Source: Cohnella rhizosphaerae (GTDB lineage: Bacteria > Bacillota > Bacilli > Paenibacillales > Paenibacillaceae). Taken from it: DNA of 64,000 nt. Under the pieces are notes generated by a model. The model ran no database searches and was not told the origin of the DNA. It saw nothing but the letters and a program-made list of their open reading frames with translations. Every line of letters begins with the position of its first letter. Positions within the stretch are counted from its first letter, which is position 1. Of the stretch, positions 19,109 to 26,480 are shown in pieces. The DNA is taken from assembly GCF_029525575.1 (NCBI RefSeq), contig NZ_JAPDIA010000003.1:736214-800213 (forward strand), in the 5' to 3' direction. Made by a program: the position numbers and the translations under genes.

Positions 19109-19941
19109 CTTAATCCTCGGCGTGCCGTCTCGCGTCCCTCGCGCACGAAGCGCGCCGCGGCTTCCATCTGCGCCGCCGCGACGGCCTCCAGCGTGACGAA
19201 GCCGTGGGGCTTCTGCGCTTCAAGCTTCTCCCAGAAGCGGCCATAGTGCAGCTGGCCCAGCCCCGCGGCCGTCTCTTGGACGCCGCCGTCTGCGACGCGC
19301 ACCAGATCCTTGGCATGGGCGCTGACGATACGCGTGCCCAGAAGCCGAAACGCTTCGTCGACGACCTGATCCTGGTCGTCCAGCGTGCGGCCGTCGAGCA
19401 AATTGCACGGATCGAGGACGACGCCGACGCACGACGAAGGGAACCGTTCGATCGCGGCCGCCAGCGTCTCGGGCGTGTCGATCAAGTGCCCCTGGGCCGC
19501 CTCCAGTCCGATGACGGCCCCCCATCGGTCGGCTTCATCGACGAGCTCCTCAAGCGCGCGGTCGAGCAGCGCCGCGTGCTGCGCAAGGCGGCCGGGGTCC
19601 TGGGGCACGCCGACCTCGGTCGCCACGATCGGCGCGCCGAAATGCCGCGCGTGACGCAGATGTTCCTTGAACCGATCGACGTTATAGCGAAAGTTGTCCT
19701 CGTCTAGATCGATCAGGCTGGCGTAGCACCCGAGCACCGCGATCCGGACGCCTCGGTCCGCGAACGCGCCGCCGATCTCGCTCGCGAGTCCCGGGCTGAG
19801 CTTGCCGAGGGAAAAGTCGATGCCGGCAATGGCCTTGGACAGCGCCAGCTGCACGTACGAAAACCGATGCTCGGCCACCTTGTCGGCCAGTTGCGCGTAG
19901 GGCAGCGTACCGAGCAAATGCGCCAAAATGCCAACGGTCAT
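19099..19941 (-). CDS. Sugar phosphate isomerase/epimerase (xylose-isomerase-like TIM barrel)
   Basis: 280 residues of the AP-endonuclease-2-like TIM-barrel family. Visible metal/substrate features include ATEVGVPQD (Glu near residue 108), VIGLEAAQGHL (Glu near 150), VLDPCNLLD (Asp near 183), SAHAKDL (His near 215) and FVTLEAV (Glu near 255), the typical ring of acidic and His ligands. The substrate may be an inositol, ketose or related sugar and cannot be fixed. The gene is monocistronic and convergent with the MATE gene across array A. The C-terminal Arg-rich tail overlaps the short GC-rich repeat. Confidence 0.82.
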   Translation of the reverse strand: MTVGILAHLLGTLPYAQLADKVAEHRFSYVQLALSKAIAGIDFSLGKLSPGLASEIGGAFADRGVRIAVLGCYASLIDLDEDNFRYNVDRFKEHLRHARHFGAPIVATEVGVPQDPGRLAQHAALLDRALEELVDEADRWGAVIGLEAAQGHLIDTPETLAAAIERFPSSCVGVVLDPCNLLDGRTLDDQDQVVDEAFRLLGTRIVSAHAKDLVRVADGGVQETAAGLGQLHYGRFWEKLEAQKPHGFVTLEAVAAAQMEAAARFVREGRETARRGLSGG

Positions 19942-19995
19942 GGAATGCTCCTTTCGTGCGCGTACGATCGCGCTCGCCGTTTATGGCGTTCGTCT

Positions 19996-20112
19996 GATTT
20001 CGACTGTTTGACTATTCGAAGATTGACTGTTACTATCCGTCTCGACTGTGCGACTGTGCGACTGTGCGACTGTGCGACTGTTCAATGCTCGACTATTCGA
20101 CTATTCGACGCC
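19996..20112. repeat. Short-period CGACTGT/CGACTAT repeat
   Basis: A 9-bp unit GACTGTGCG occurs four times at about 20045-20080, flanked on both sides by degenerate TCGACTRTTYG copies. It sits between the divergently oriented isomerase and thioesterase genes, in front of both. Confidence 0.8.
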
Positions 20113-20269
20113 GGAGCGCGCCTTCCTTCATCCCTCGCTCTTCCTTCCGCACGCTTCCTCCCGCACTGTCCCCCCGCACCCTTCCGACCGCTCCCGGGGC
20201 ATAAGGTCCGCCAGGCTGGGGACAATGAGCCAAGCAGACCATTTACGGGATAAAGGGAGGCGAGCCGAG

Positions 20270-20782
20270 TTGGAAAAAAAGTTCGTTAAAGAGACCCGCT
20301 GCGTCAAAACCTCCCGCGTATTCCCGACCGACGTTAACAATCACGAGACGCTGTTCGGCGGCAGGCTGATGTCCCACATCGACGACATCGCGTCGATCTC
20401 CGCGTCCAAGCTGTGCAGGGTCACCGCTGTCACGGCTTCGACCGATTCGGTGGACTTTTTGCTCCCGATCCGGCAGACGGACTCGGTATCGCTCGAGGCC
20501 TTCGTATCGTGGACGGGCAAACGTTCGATGGAGGTGTTCGTCAAAGTGATCCGCGAGGATCTCCGAACCGGAGAGCGCCGGATCGCGGCGACTTCGTTTC
20601 TCACCTTCGTCGGGCTCGGCGACGACAATAAGCCTGTCTACGTGCCGCAGGTCATTCCCGAGACGGACGAGGAGAAGAAGCTGTTCGAGACCGCGGTGCA
20701 CCGCAAGGAGATGCGCGCCATCCGGCGGGAACAAAGCAAGGCGTTCGCGGATTTTCTGCTGGCGAAATACCCTTGGGAGTAA
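20270..20782 (+). CDS. Acyl-CoA thioesterase (hotdog fold, YkhA-like)
   Basis: TTG 20270 is preferred because AAAGGGAGG sits 9 bp upstream, giving 170 residues; ATG 20225 is possible. The core RVFPTDVNNHETLFGGRLMSHIDDIASISASKLC is the signature of the YciA/YkhA/BACH hotdog thioesterases, with the catalytic Asp in PTDVNNHxTLFGG. The later part, VDFLLPIRQTDSVSLEAFVSWTGKRSMEVFVKV, is also typical. It hydrolyses medium- or long-chain acyl-CoAs in the cytoplasm. It is a single gene ended by a strong terminator. Confidence 0.88.
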   Translation: MEKKFVKETRCVKTSRVFPTDVNNHETLFGGRLMSHIDDIASISASKLCRVTAVTASTDSVDFLLPIRQTDSVSLEAFVSWTGKRSMEVFVKVIREDLRTGERRIAATSFLTFVGLGDDNKPVYVPQVIPETDEEKKLFETAVHRKEMRAIRREQSKAFADFLLAKYPWE

Positions 20783-20789
20783 CGCGCGC

Positions 20790-20813
20790 GCCGATTCCGG
20801 CGCTTTTTTTGTT
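20790..20813 (+). terminator. Terminator after the thioesterase gene
   Basis: GCGCCG-ATTC-CGGCGC stem followed by seven T. Confidence 0.9.
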
Positions 20814-20834
20814 ATTTCGGGTCACAAAGACCCC

Positions 20835-20863
20835 TTGACATTCTTTAATATTGTCATTATGAT
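20835..20863 (+). promoter_or_regulatory. Strong sigma-A promoter of the NAD/ADP-ribose operon
   Basis: Consensus TTGACA (20835-20840), 17-bp spacer, TATGAT (20858-20863), 36 bp upstream of the first start codon. Confidence 0.85.
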
Positions 20864-20867
20864 AATA
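20849..20867. promoter_or_regulatory. Palindromic operator covering the -10
   Basis: TATTGTCATTATGATAATA is a 19-bp near-perfect palindrome (one mismatched pair besides the centre) over the -10 box, placed for repression. The operon encodes an NrtR-type regulator, the natural candidate to bind here, but the site also loosely resembles metal-regulator boxes. Confidence 0.6.
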
Positions 20868-20898
20868 TAAAAATGAGATATAAAGCGAGGCGATCCCG

Positions 20899-21304
20899 AT
20901 GGACTACTATCTGGAGGATGATCATGTCGTGTCCCGGCTCGTGGCGGAGTGGCGCAAGTACGGCCGGCTCGTCGTCGCGTACGACTTCGACAACACCGTG
21001 TTCGATTACCATCGCGCGGGCCTCTCGTTCGACGACGTGCCGCGGTTGCTCAGGGAATGCCGGGCGCTGGGCGCCTACCTGATCGTCTTTACCGCCTGCG
21101 CAGCGCAGCAATATCCGGCAATCCAAGATTACCTGACGGACAACGGCATTCCGTTCGACGCCATCAACGAAGATCCGCCGTTCGTGCCTTCCGCGGGCGG
21201 CAGGAAGATTTATTTTAACGTACTGCTCGACGACCGGGCGGGACTCGGCTCGGCTTACCTGTGCCTGCAGTCGGCCCTGGACATCATGAAGCGGGGGAGC
21301 GTGA
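20899..21304 (+). CDS. Small HAD-like hydrolase, first gene of NAD operon; one frameshift
   Basis: 134 residues once one G is removed from G5 (21293-21297), which creates a TGA at 21302-21304 just before the next start. VVAYDFDNTVFDYH (residues about 25-38) is the DxDxT motif of HAD phosphatases, LIVFTACAAQQY supplies motif II (Thr), and FNVLLDDRAGL the C-terminal Asp pair. Small HAD proteins of this type occur beside NAD-salvage genes. Dephosphorylation of a nucleotide or sugar phosphate is likely, with unknown substrate. Without the correction the frame runs into the PRPP-synthetase-like gene, a false fusion. Confidence 0.75.
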
Positions 21305-21309
21305 ATGAC

Positions 21310-22140
21310 ATGATTCGGTTAAACGGACAGACGCTGGACTTCGAGACGTATCCAAACGGGGGAGACGCGGGTGAATGGGGAATGGATCCTTGCGCTGGCC
21401 CGCGAGACGGACGGCAATCGGGTCGCCTTCAAGTACGAGACGGACGCCGACCTGATCAAGCTGATGTTCGTAAAAAACTATCTGGACGAACGCGGTCTCG
21501 GGCAACGGACGACGCTGGACATCTATTACATGCCGTACAGCCGGATGGACCGGACGGAAGGTGCGTCGGTCTTTACGCTAAGGTACGCGGCGCGAATGAT
21601 TAACGCCATGAACTTCGCGCGCGTGACCGTCGTCGAGCCACATTCGGACGTCACCCCCGCGCTGCTCGACCGCAGCGAAGCGGTGTACCCGACGCTTGAA
21701 CTGCTGAGCCGGGTGACGGCGGAGACGGGATTCGATCCGGCGGCGGATTACCTGTTCTTCCCGGACGCGGGGGCGCAGAAGCGGTACGGCCAGGTGGACG
21801 GCTTCAGGCAACTGGTCGGACACAAGGGAAAGGGACTTCCGCACGGGGCGCATTCAGAAGCTGGACGTCGCCGGGAGCGTCGATCGAACGGGTTTCAAAG
21901 CGATCATTATCGACGATCTTTGCTCGTACGGCGGCACGTTCCTGCTGAGCGCGGAGCGGCTTCGGGAGCTGGGCGCTTCGCGGATCTACCTGCTCGTGAC
22001 CCATTGCGAGAACGCGATCCGCCAAGGCAAGCTCCCCCGCTTCGGGATTGATCGAACGCGTCTATACGACGGACACGATCCTTGACGGTCCAAGCACGGA
22101 ATTCATCCAAATTTATCCGATCGGAGGCATGCTGCCATGA
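21310..22140 (+). CDS. Ribose-phosphate pyrophosphokinase-like protein; three frameshifts
   Basis: 275 residues after removing single bases from G5 (21358-21362), a G run near 21826-21836 and C5 (22034-22038). The repaired start MIRLNGQTLDFETYPNGETR matches short PRPP-synthetase-like proteins found next to nicotinamide phosphoribosyltransferase genes. The C-terminal phosphoribosyltransferase-fold motif FKAIIIDDLCSYGGTF is the PRPP-binding DDxxxxGGT-type loop. It is shorter than housekeeping Prs (about 315 residues) and divergent, so the acceptor (ribose-5-phosphate or a larger ADP-ribose-type substrate) is open. ATGA overlap with the NAMPT gene strongly suggests that it supplies that enzyme. 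Confidence 0.78.
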
Positions 22141-23642
22141 CCGCGACGAACACGAACAACTACGTTTACCCGGCTACGCTATTGTGCGACTTCTACAAGG
22201 TGAGCCACAAAAATCAATACCCGCAAGGCACGGAGCGCGTCTACTCGACCTGGACGGCGCGCACGAGCCGGATCGCCGAGATCGACAGCATCGTAGCTTT
22301 CGGCTTCCAGGCTTTTATCAAGGAATACTTGATCGATTACTTCAATTTACACTTCTTCGGCCGGACAAAAGCGGAGGTGGCGGACGAGTACAAGCGCGTC
22401 ATCCGATATGCGCTCGGCACGGCGGATCCCGATGCCGCCCACATCGAAGCGCTGCACGATCTCGGCTACCTGCCGATCAAGATTAAGGCCGTTAAGGAAG
22501 GCAGCCTCGTGCCGGTCAAGGTGCCGATGCTCACGATCGAGAACACGCAGCCCGCGTTTTTCTGGCTCACGAACTACCTGGAGACGCTCATGTCGTGCCA
22601 GCTGTGGGGGCCTGCCACGAGCGCGAAGCTCGCCTTCGAATACCGGAAGCTGCTCGAGCACTTCGCGCTGAAGACGAACGGAGACGCTTCGGGCGTGCCT
22701 TTCCAGGGACACGATTTCTCGATGCGGGGCATGGGCTCGCTGGAGGCGGCCAAGGCGAGCGGCGCGGGGCACCTGCTCTCGTTTACCGGTACGGATACGA
22801 TTCCTGCGATTTTGTATCTGGAGGACCACTACGGCGCCGATATGGAAAAGGAGCTCGTCGGCACCTCGATCCCGGCGACCGAGCATAGCGTCATGTGCGC
22901 GCACGGACGGGACGAAGCCGCTTCGTACCGCTATCTGATCAAGGACGTGTACCCGAGCGGCTTCGTATCGATCGTGTCGGATACTTGGGATCTGTGGACC
23001 GTCCTCGACGTCGTCATCCGCGGGCTGAAGGACGATATTTTGAGCAGGGACGGCAAGGTCGTCATTCGGCCGGACAGCGGCGATCCGGTCAAGATCATCT
23101 GCGGCGACCCCGACGCGGAGGAGCCGCTGGCGCGGCGCGGCGTCATCGAGATTCTGTGGGACATCTTCGGCGGCACGACGACCGACTGCGGCTACAAGCA
23201 GCTCGACAGCCACATCGGCGCGATCTACGGGGACGCGATCACGATCGCGCGCTGCCGGGAGATTTGCGAGCGGCTCGCGGCCAAGGGCTTCGCGTCGACC
23301 AACATGGTGTTCGGCATCGGGTCGTTCACGTACCAGTACAATACGCGCGACACATTCGGCTACGCGCTCAAGTCGACGTACGCGGTCGTGGACGGCGAGG
23401 AACGCAAAATTTACAAAGACCCGAAGACGGACGCGGGCAAGGTCAAAAAGTCGCAAACGGGGCTCGTTCGCGTCGTCCCGCAGGACGGTACGATGATCTG
23501 TGTTGATAATCTGAACAAGGAAGAATACGATCGATACAGCGGGACCGATCTCTTGGAGGACGTGTTCGTCGACGGGCGCCTCGTGCGCGCGCACACGCTC
23601 GGCGACATCAGAGCCAGGCTCCTCGGGAACCTGCAGGACTAA
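22137..23642 (+). CDS. nadV: Nicotinamide phosphoribosyltransferase (NAMPT/NadV)
   Basis: An intact 501-residue protein, full length for bacterial NAMPT. Conserved segments include LLCDFYKVSHKNQYPQGTE, FHDFSMRG-type GHDFSMRGMGS (near residue 200), IPATEHSVMCAHG with the auto-phosphorylated His at about 250, VVIRPDSGDP near 310 and FGIGSFTYQYNTRDTFGYALK near 400. It joins nicotinamide and PRPP to form NMN. The neighbours suggest a dedicated salvage or NAD-rebuilding unit; no nicotinamidase or NMN adenylyltransferase is in the window, so NMN must be adenylylated by an enzyme elsewhere, unless the route differs. Confidence 0.93.
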   Translation: MTATNTNNYVYPATLLCDFYKVSHKNQYPQGTERVYSTWTARTSRIAEIDSIVAFGFQAFIKEYLIDYFNLHFFGRTKAEVADEYKRVIRYALGTADPDAAHIEALHDLGYLPIKIKAVKEGSLVPVKVPMLTIENTQPAFFWLTNYLETLMSCQLWGPATSAKLAFEYRKLLEHFALKTNGDASGVPFQGHDFSMRGMGSLEAAKASGAGHLLSFTGTDTIPAILYLEDHYGADMEKELVGTSIPATEHSVMCAHGRDEAASYRYLIKDVYPSGFVSIVSDTWDLWTVLDVVIRGLKDDILSRDGKVVIRPDSGDPVKIICGDPDAEEPLARRGVIEILWDIFGGTTTDCGYKQLDSHIGAIYGDAITIARCREICERLAAKGFASTNMVFGIGSFTYQYNTRDTFGYALKSTYAVVDGEERKIYKDPKTDAGKVKKSQTGLVRVVPQDGTMICVDNLNKEEYDRYSGTDLLEDVFVDGRLVRAHTLGDIRARLLGNLQD

Positions 23643-23663
23643 GCGACAGGGGTCATATTCCAA

Positions 23664-24431
23664 ATGAACGATAACCATGCAGGATCATACTCCGCCGCGG
23701 GATTCCGCACGCCCGACGGCGCGCCGACGGACATCGTCGTGTTCACGATCACCAAGACCGAGCGGACGGGGGCCAAGAAGGCGCTGCCGCTACGAAGGCT
23801 GGAAGTGATGCTGATCAAGCGCAAGCAGTGGCCGTGCGAAGGCATGTGGGCGCTGCCGGGCGGATTTACCCGCGAGGCGGAGACTGTCGAGGCGTGCGCG
23901 CGGCGGGAGCTGATGGAGGAGACGGGCGTTGCGGACGTGCACCTTGCGTACTTCAACGTCTACAGCGAGCCGGGTCGCGACCCGCGCGGCTGGATGATCT
24001 CCCACGCTTTCTTCGCGCTCGTCGAGGAGCGGTACGTGGCAAGCCGCAGAACGTCGGACGAAGCGTCGGACGTGTCGCTGTGGCCGATCGAGGAGGCGCT
24101 TAAGATGGAGCTGGCGTTCGACCACCGGACCATTTTGCGGGATGCCGTAGCGCGGATACGCCGGGAGATGCTGACGACGACGATCGCCAGGGAATTTTTG
24201 CCCGAGACGTTCACGATTGCGGAGCTGTACCAGGTAATCACGGCCGTCGTGCCGTCGTTCGAGGAAAAAAACTTTATCCGCAAGGTGACTTCTACGCAGA
24301 GCCGCAGAGGCATTCTGGAGGAAGTGCGCGACGCGGAAGGCCGGCCGGCGATGTCCAACCGGTACTCGCAGCGGCCGGCGCAGCTGTACCGGTTCACCGA
24401 ATATGCGCCGGAGCTGTCGATTTACGGCTAA
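23664..24431 (+). CDS. nrtR: NrtR-type Nudix regulator (ADP-ribose sensing)
   Basis: 255 residues. The N-terminal Nudix domain carries a complete Nudix box at residues 67-89 (GGFTREAETVEACARR, then ELMEETG), so the hydrolytic residues are present; in several NrtR repressors the box is degenerate. The C-terminal part after about residue 165 (FTIAELYQVITAVV ... NFIRKVTSTQSRRGILEEV) matches the winged-helix domain of NrtR. NrtR proteins repress NAD-metabolism genes and respond to ADP-ribose. The position inside the operon, with a palindrome over its promoter, suggests autoregulation. Confidence 0.87.
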   Translation: MNDNHAGSYSAAGFRTPDGAPTDIVVFTITKTERTGAKKALPLRRLEVMLIKRKQWPCEGMWALPGGFTREAETVEACARRELMEETGVADVHLAYFNVYSEPGRDPRGWMISHAFFALVEERYVASRRTSDEASDVSLWPIEEALKMELAFDHRTILRDAVARIRREMLTTTIAREFLPETFTIAELYQVITAVVPSFEEKNFIRKVTSTQSRRGILEEVRDAEGRPAMSNRYSQRPAQLYRFTEYAPELSIYG

Positions 24432-24520
24432 GATGAACGCGCTTCGGATTCGCGGATCATGGCGTCCTGCGGACGGAATCGGGATGAAGCTGGGATAGAG
24501 ACGGAGCGGGAGGCGACAAA

Positions 24521-25418
24521 ATGAAACTGGCTGAACGGATACGAGGCGGCTTGTACGGCGTGGCCGTCGGGGATGCGCTGGGCGGCACGACGGAGTTCAT
24601 GTCTCCGCGGGAGATCGCGGCCCGTCACGGTTATCTGACGGAGATCGTCGGGGGGCGGCGTATGGCGCCTCGAACCCGGCGAGGTGACCGACGACACCAT
24701 GATGACGCTGTGCGTCGCGGACGGCATTCTGGCGTCACCGGACGATCCGATCCGGGCGATCGGGGAGCGCTTCTTGCAATGGTATGCGTCCAAGCCAAAG
24801 GATATCGGGAACATCATCCGAACCGTGCTCGCTACGTACGAAGGCAATTGGTTCGAGGCCGCGCTGCTCGCGGATTTGAATCTCGGGCAAAGCGCGGGCA
24901 ACGGCTCGCTGATGCGATGCCTGCCCGTGGCGCTGTGCTATCCGGATTGGTCCGACGTGTCGCGCGTGTCGCGGATGCAGTCGAAGATGACGCATTACGA
25001 CGAGCTGTGCAACGAGGCGTGCGAGATATATAACCGGATCGCGTTCGCCATGCTGAACGCAGACGCCGGACTTCGCGAAGCGATCGCAGCCGCCGTCGCG
25101 GGCACCGCTTATGAAGAGAGGCTCGCCAGGGAGCCGAACTGCGAGTCCAGCGGCTATGTCGTGCACACGTTCCGCTGGGTGCTGCATCTGCTGCTGACGT
25201 CGGATTCCTTTGAAGAAGTGGTGCAGCGGGCCGCGAATCAGGGCGGGGACTCCGATACGATCGGCGCGATCGCAGGCGGGCTGGCCGGCGTGCATTGGGG
25301 CTTCGCCGGCATCCCCGAGCGCTATTCCTCGCGCATCCTGGTCAAAGAGCGGCTGGATCGGACCGTCGCGGCGACGCTTGCGTTGAGATCGAAGGACGGC
25401 TTGGCGCCGCAGCGCTAA
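24521..25418 (+). CDS. ADP-ribosylglycohydrolase (DraG/ARH family); one frameshift
   Basis: 298 residues after removing one G from G6 (24650-24655), which restores TEIVGGGVWRLEPGEVTDDTMMTL. Family metal-binding motifs are GVAVGDALGGTTEF (residues about 12-25), EVTDDTMM (about 55) and NQGGDSDTIGAIAGGLAG (about 238-255), so the binuclear Mg site looks complete. ARH enzymes remove ADP-ribose from proteins or nucleic acids, or act on related O-acetyl-ADP-ribose compounds. The stop overlaps the convergent ArsR gene by 4 bp. Last gene of the operon. Confidence 0.87.
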
Positions 25419-26329
25419 TAAGCGACGGTCGCCTCGATATCGTGGGCATAGTTGCCGAAGCGGCTTCCGAACAGGCTGACGCCACCCGGATAGCGGGCTT
25501 CTTCGGCCGAAGCGATGCGCAGCCGGATGTCGCTGCCGGCCGTCAGGCCCAGCGTTCCCGTCGTGATGTCCGACATCCGCACCCCGTCGATGTAGCTTCC
25601 TTCCTCGTTCACCAGCAGCGTCTTCAGCACGCCGTGCTGCGAATTGCTGGAGCCCCACCATGCCGGATTAAGCCTTCCGCGCTGGCTCCCAAAGTCGCCG
25701 GGACAGGTCCATACGCCGAGCTCGACGCCGTTCACCGAAAAAGCAATGTCCGACGGCCAATCCTCCCTGTAGCCGGGCGCTTCCGAGCCGATCTCAAGGG
25801 TAACGCGGAGCTCTCTGGCCCGCGCGTCGCCGATCAAATAGTTGGGCACCCGATACTCCACGTAACCGCTGGCGAACCAGAGATGATGCGCTTCGACGCG
25901 CTCGGGCGCATCGAAGTAGCGGGGATCGTCCAGCAGGCCGATGAGCTTGCGTGGCGAGGCCAGTCCACATGTCGGCTTGACCTGGTAAGCGGAATAGTGT
26001 CCGATCGGAATGGAGACGGCGTAGCTGGACGGATCGCGTGCTTCCGGCTTCCGGGCGTCCGCCTGGAAGAGGAGAACAAGCCGTTCCAGGCTGAGCGTGC
26101 ATATTTTCTGTTTGCCGCGGGTGCCAGCGGCCATATGGGTGGACACGATGCCGGCCTGCTCGAGCTTTTGCATATGCTTCGTTACGATCGCCGACGAGAG
26201 CGAGAGCTCGTCCGCGATCTCTTTGACGTACATCGGTTTGTCCCGCAGCATCTCGATGATGCGCACCCGCGTCTCAGACGACAGGCATTCCAGCAGCGGC
26301 ATATGCCGCGTACCGACTTCGATCTCCAT
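25415..26329 (-). CDS. ArsR-family regulator with large C-terminal domain
   Basis: 304 residues. Residues about 10-80 form an ArsR-type winged helix (LSSETRVRIIEMLRDKPMYVKEIADELSLSSAIVTKHMQKLEQAGIV). The remaining 220 residues are predicted to be beta-rich (HHLWFASGYVEYRVPNYLIGD, RELRVTLEIGSEAPGY, DWPSDIAFSVNGVELGVWTCPGDFG) and read like a carbohydrate-binding jelly-roll rather than a metal site; no Cys cluster is seen. It is divergent from the GH2 gene with shared inverted repeats in between, so it probably controls that enzyme in response to a glycan-derived signal (inference). Confidence 0.78.
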   Translation of the reverse strand: MEIEVGTRHMPLLECLSSETRVRIIEMLRDKPMYVKEIADELSLSSAIVTKHMQKLEQAGIVSTHMAAGTRGKQKICTLSLERLVLLFQADARKPEARDPSSYAVSIPIGHYSAYQVKPTCGLASPRKLIGLLDDPRYFDAPERVEAHHLWFASGYVEYRVPNYLIGDARARELRVTLEIGSEAPGYREDWPSDIAFSVNGVELGVWTCPGDFGSQRGRLNPAWWGSSNSQHGVLKTLLVNEEGSYIDGVRMSDITTGTLGLTAGSDIRLRIASAEEARYPGGVSLFGSRFGNYAHDIEATVAY

Positions 26330-26350
26330 GTCGTTCCCTCCGTCTCTATG

Positions 26351-26394
26351 ATTAACCGTGGAGTTAATTATACTACATAAGAGTTGACAATCAA
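26351..26394 (-). promoter_or_regulatory. ArsR gene promoter with overlapping inverted repeat
   Basis: On the minus strand TTGATT, 16-bp spacer, TATAAT (plus-strand positions 26389-26394 and 26367-26372). The perfect inverted repeat ATTAAC-N6-GTTAAT at 26351-26368 overlaps the -10, placed for autoregulation. Confidence 0.6.
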
Positions 26395-26443
26395 GCCGGT
26401 CCGAGATAAGATGTGATCGAATATGCGCATTGATATATTAATT

Positions 26444-26461
26444 ATTAACTTTTCGATTAAC
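26444..26461 (+). promoter_or_regulatory. Repeated ATTAAC half-sites before the GH2 gene
   Basis: ATTAAC-N6-ATTAAC carries the same half-site and spacing as the repeat at 26351-26368 but in direct orientation, 19 bp ahead of the GH2 start. Probable second binding site for the ArsR-type regulator. Confidence 0.5.
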
Positions 26462-26480
26462 TAATTAGGAGGGTAAATCG

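Noticed and set aside
18124-19246. Repetitive proteins encoded on either strand of array A
   Set aside because: A 51-bp unit without stops is open in several frames by arithmetic. There are no ribosome sites, no recognisable domains, and the frames exist on both strands.
20899-21603. HAD-PRPP synthetase fusion
   Set aside because: One extra G at 21293-21297 hides the HAD stop codon. Repair gives TGA at 21302 and a separate ATG at 21310.
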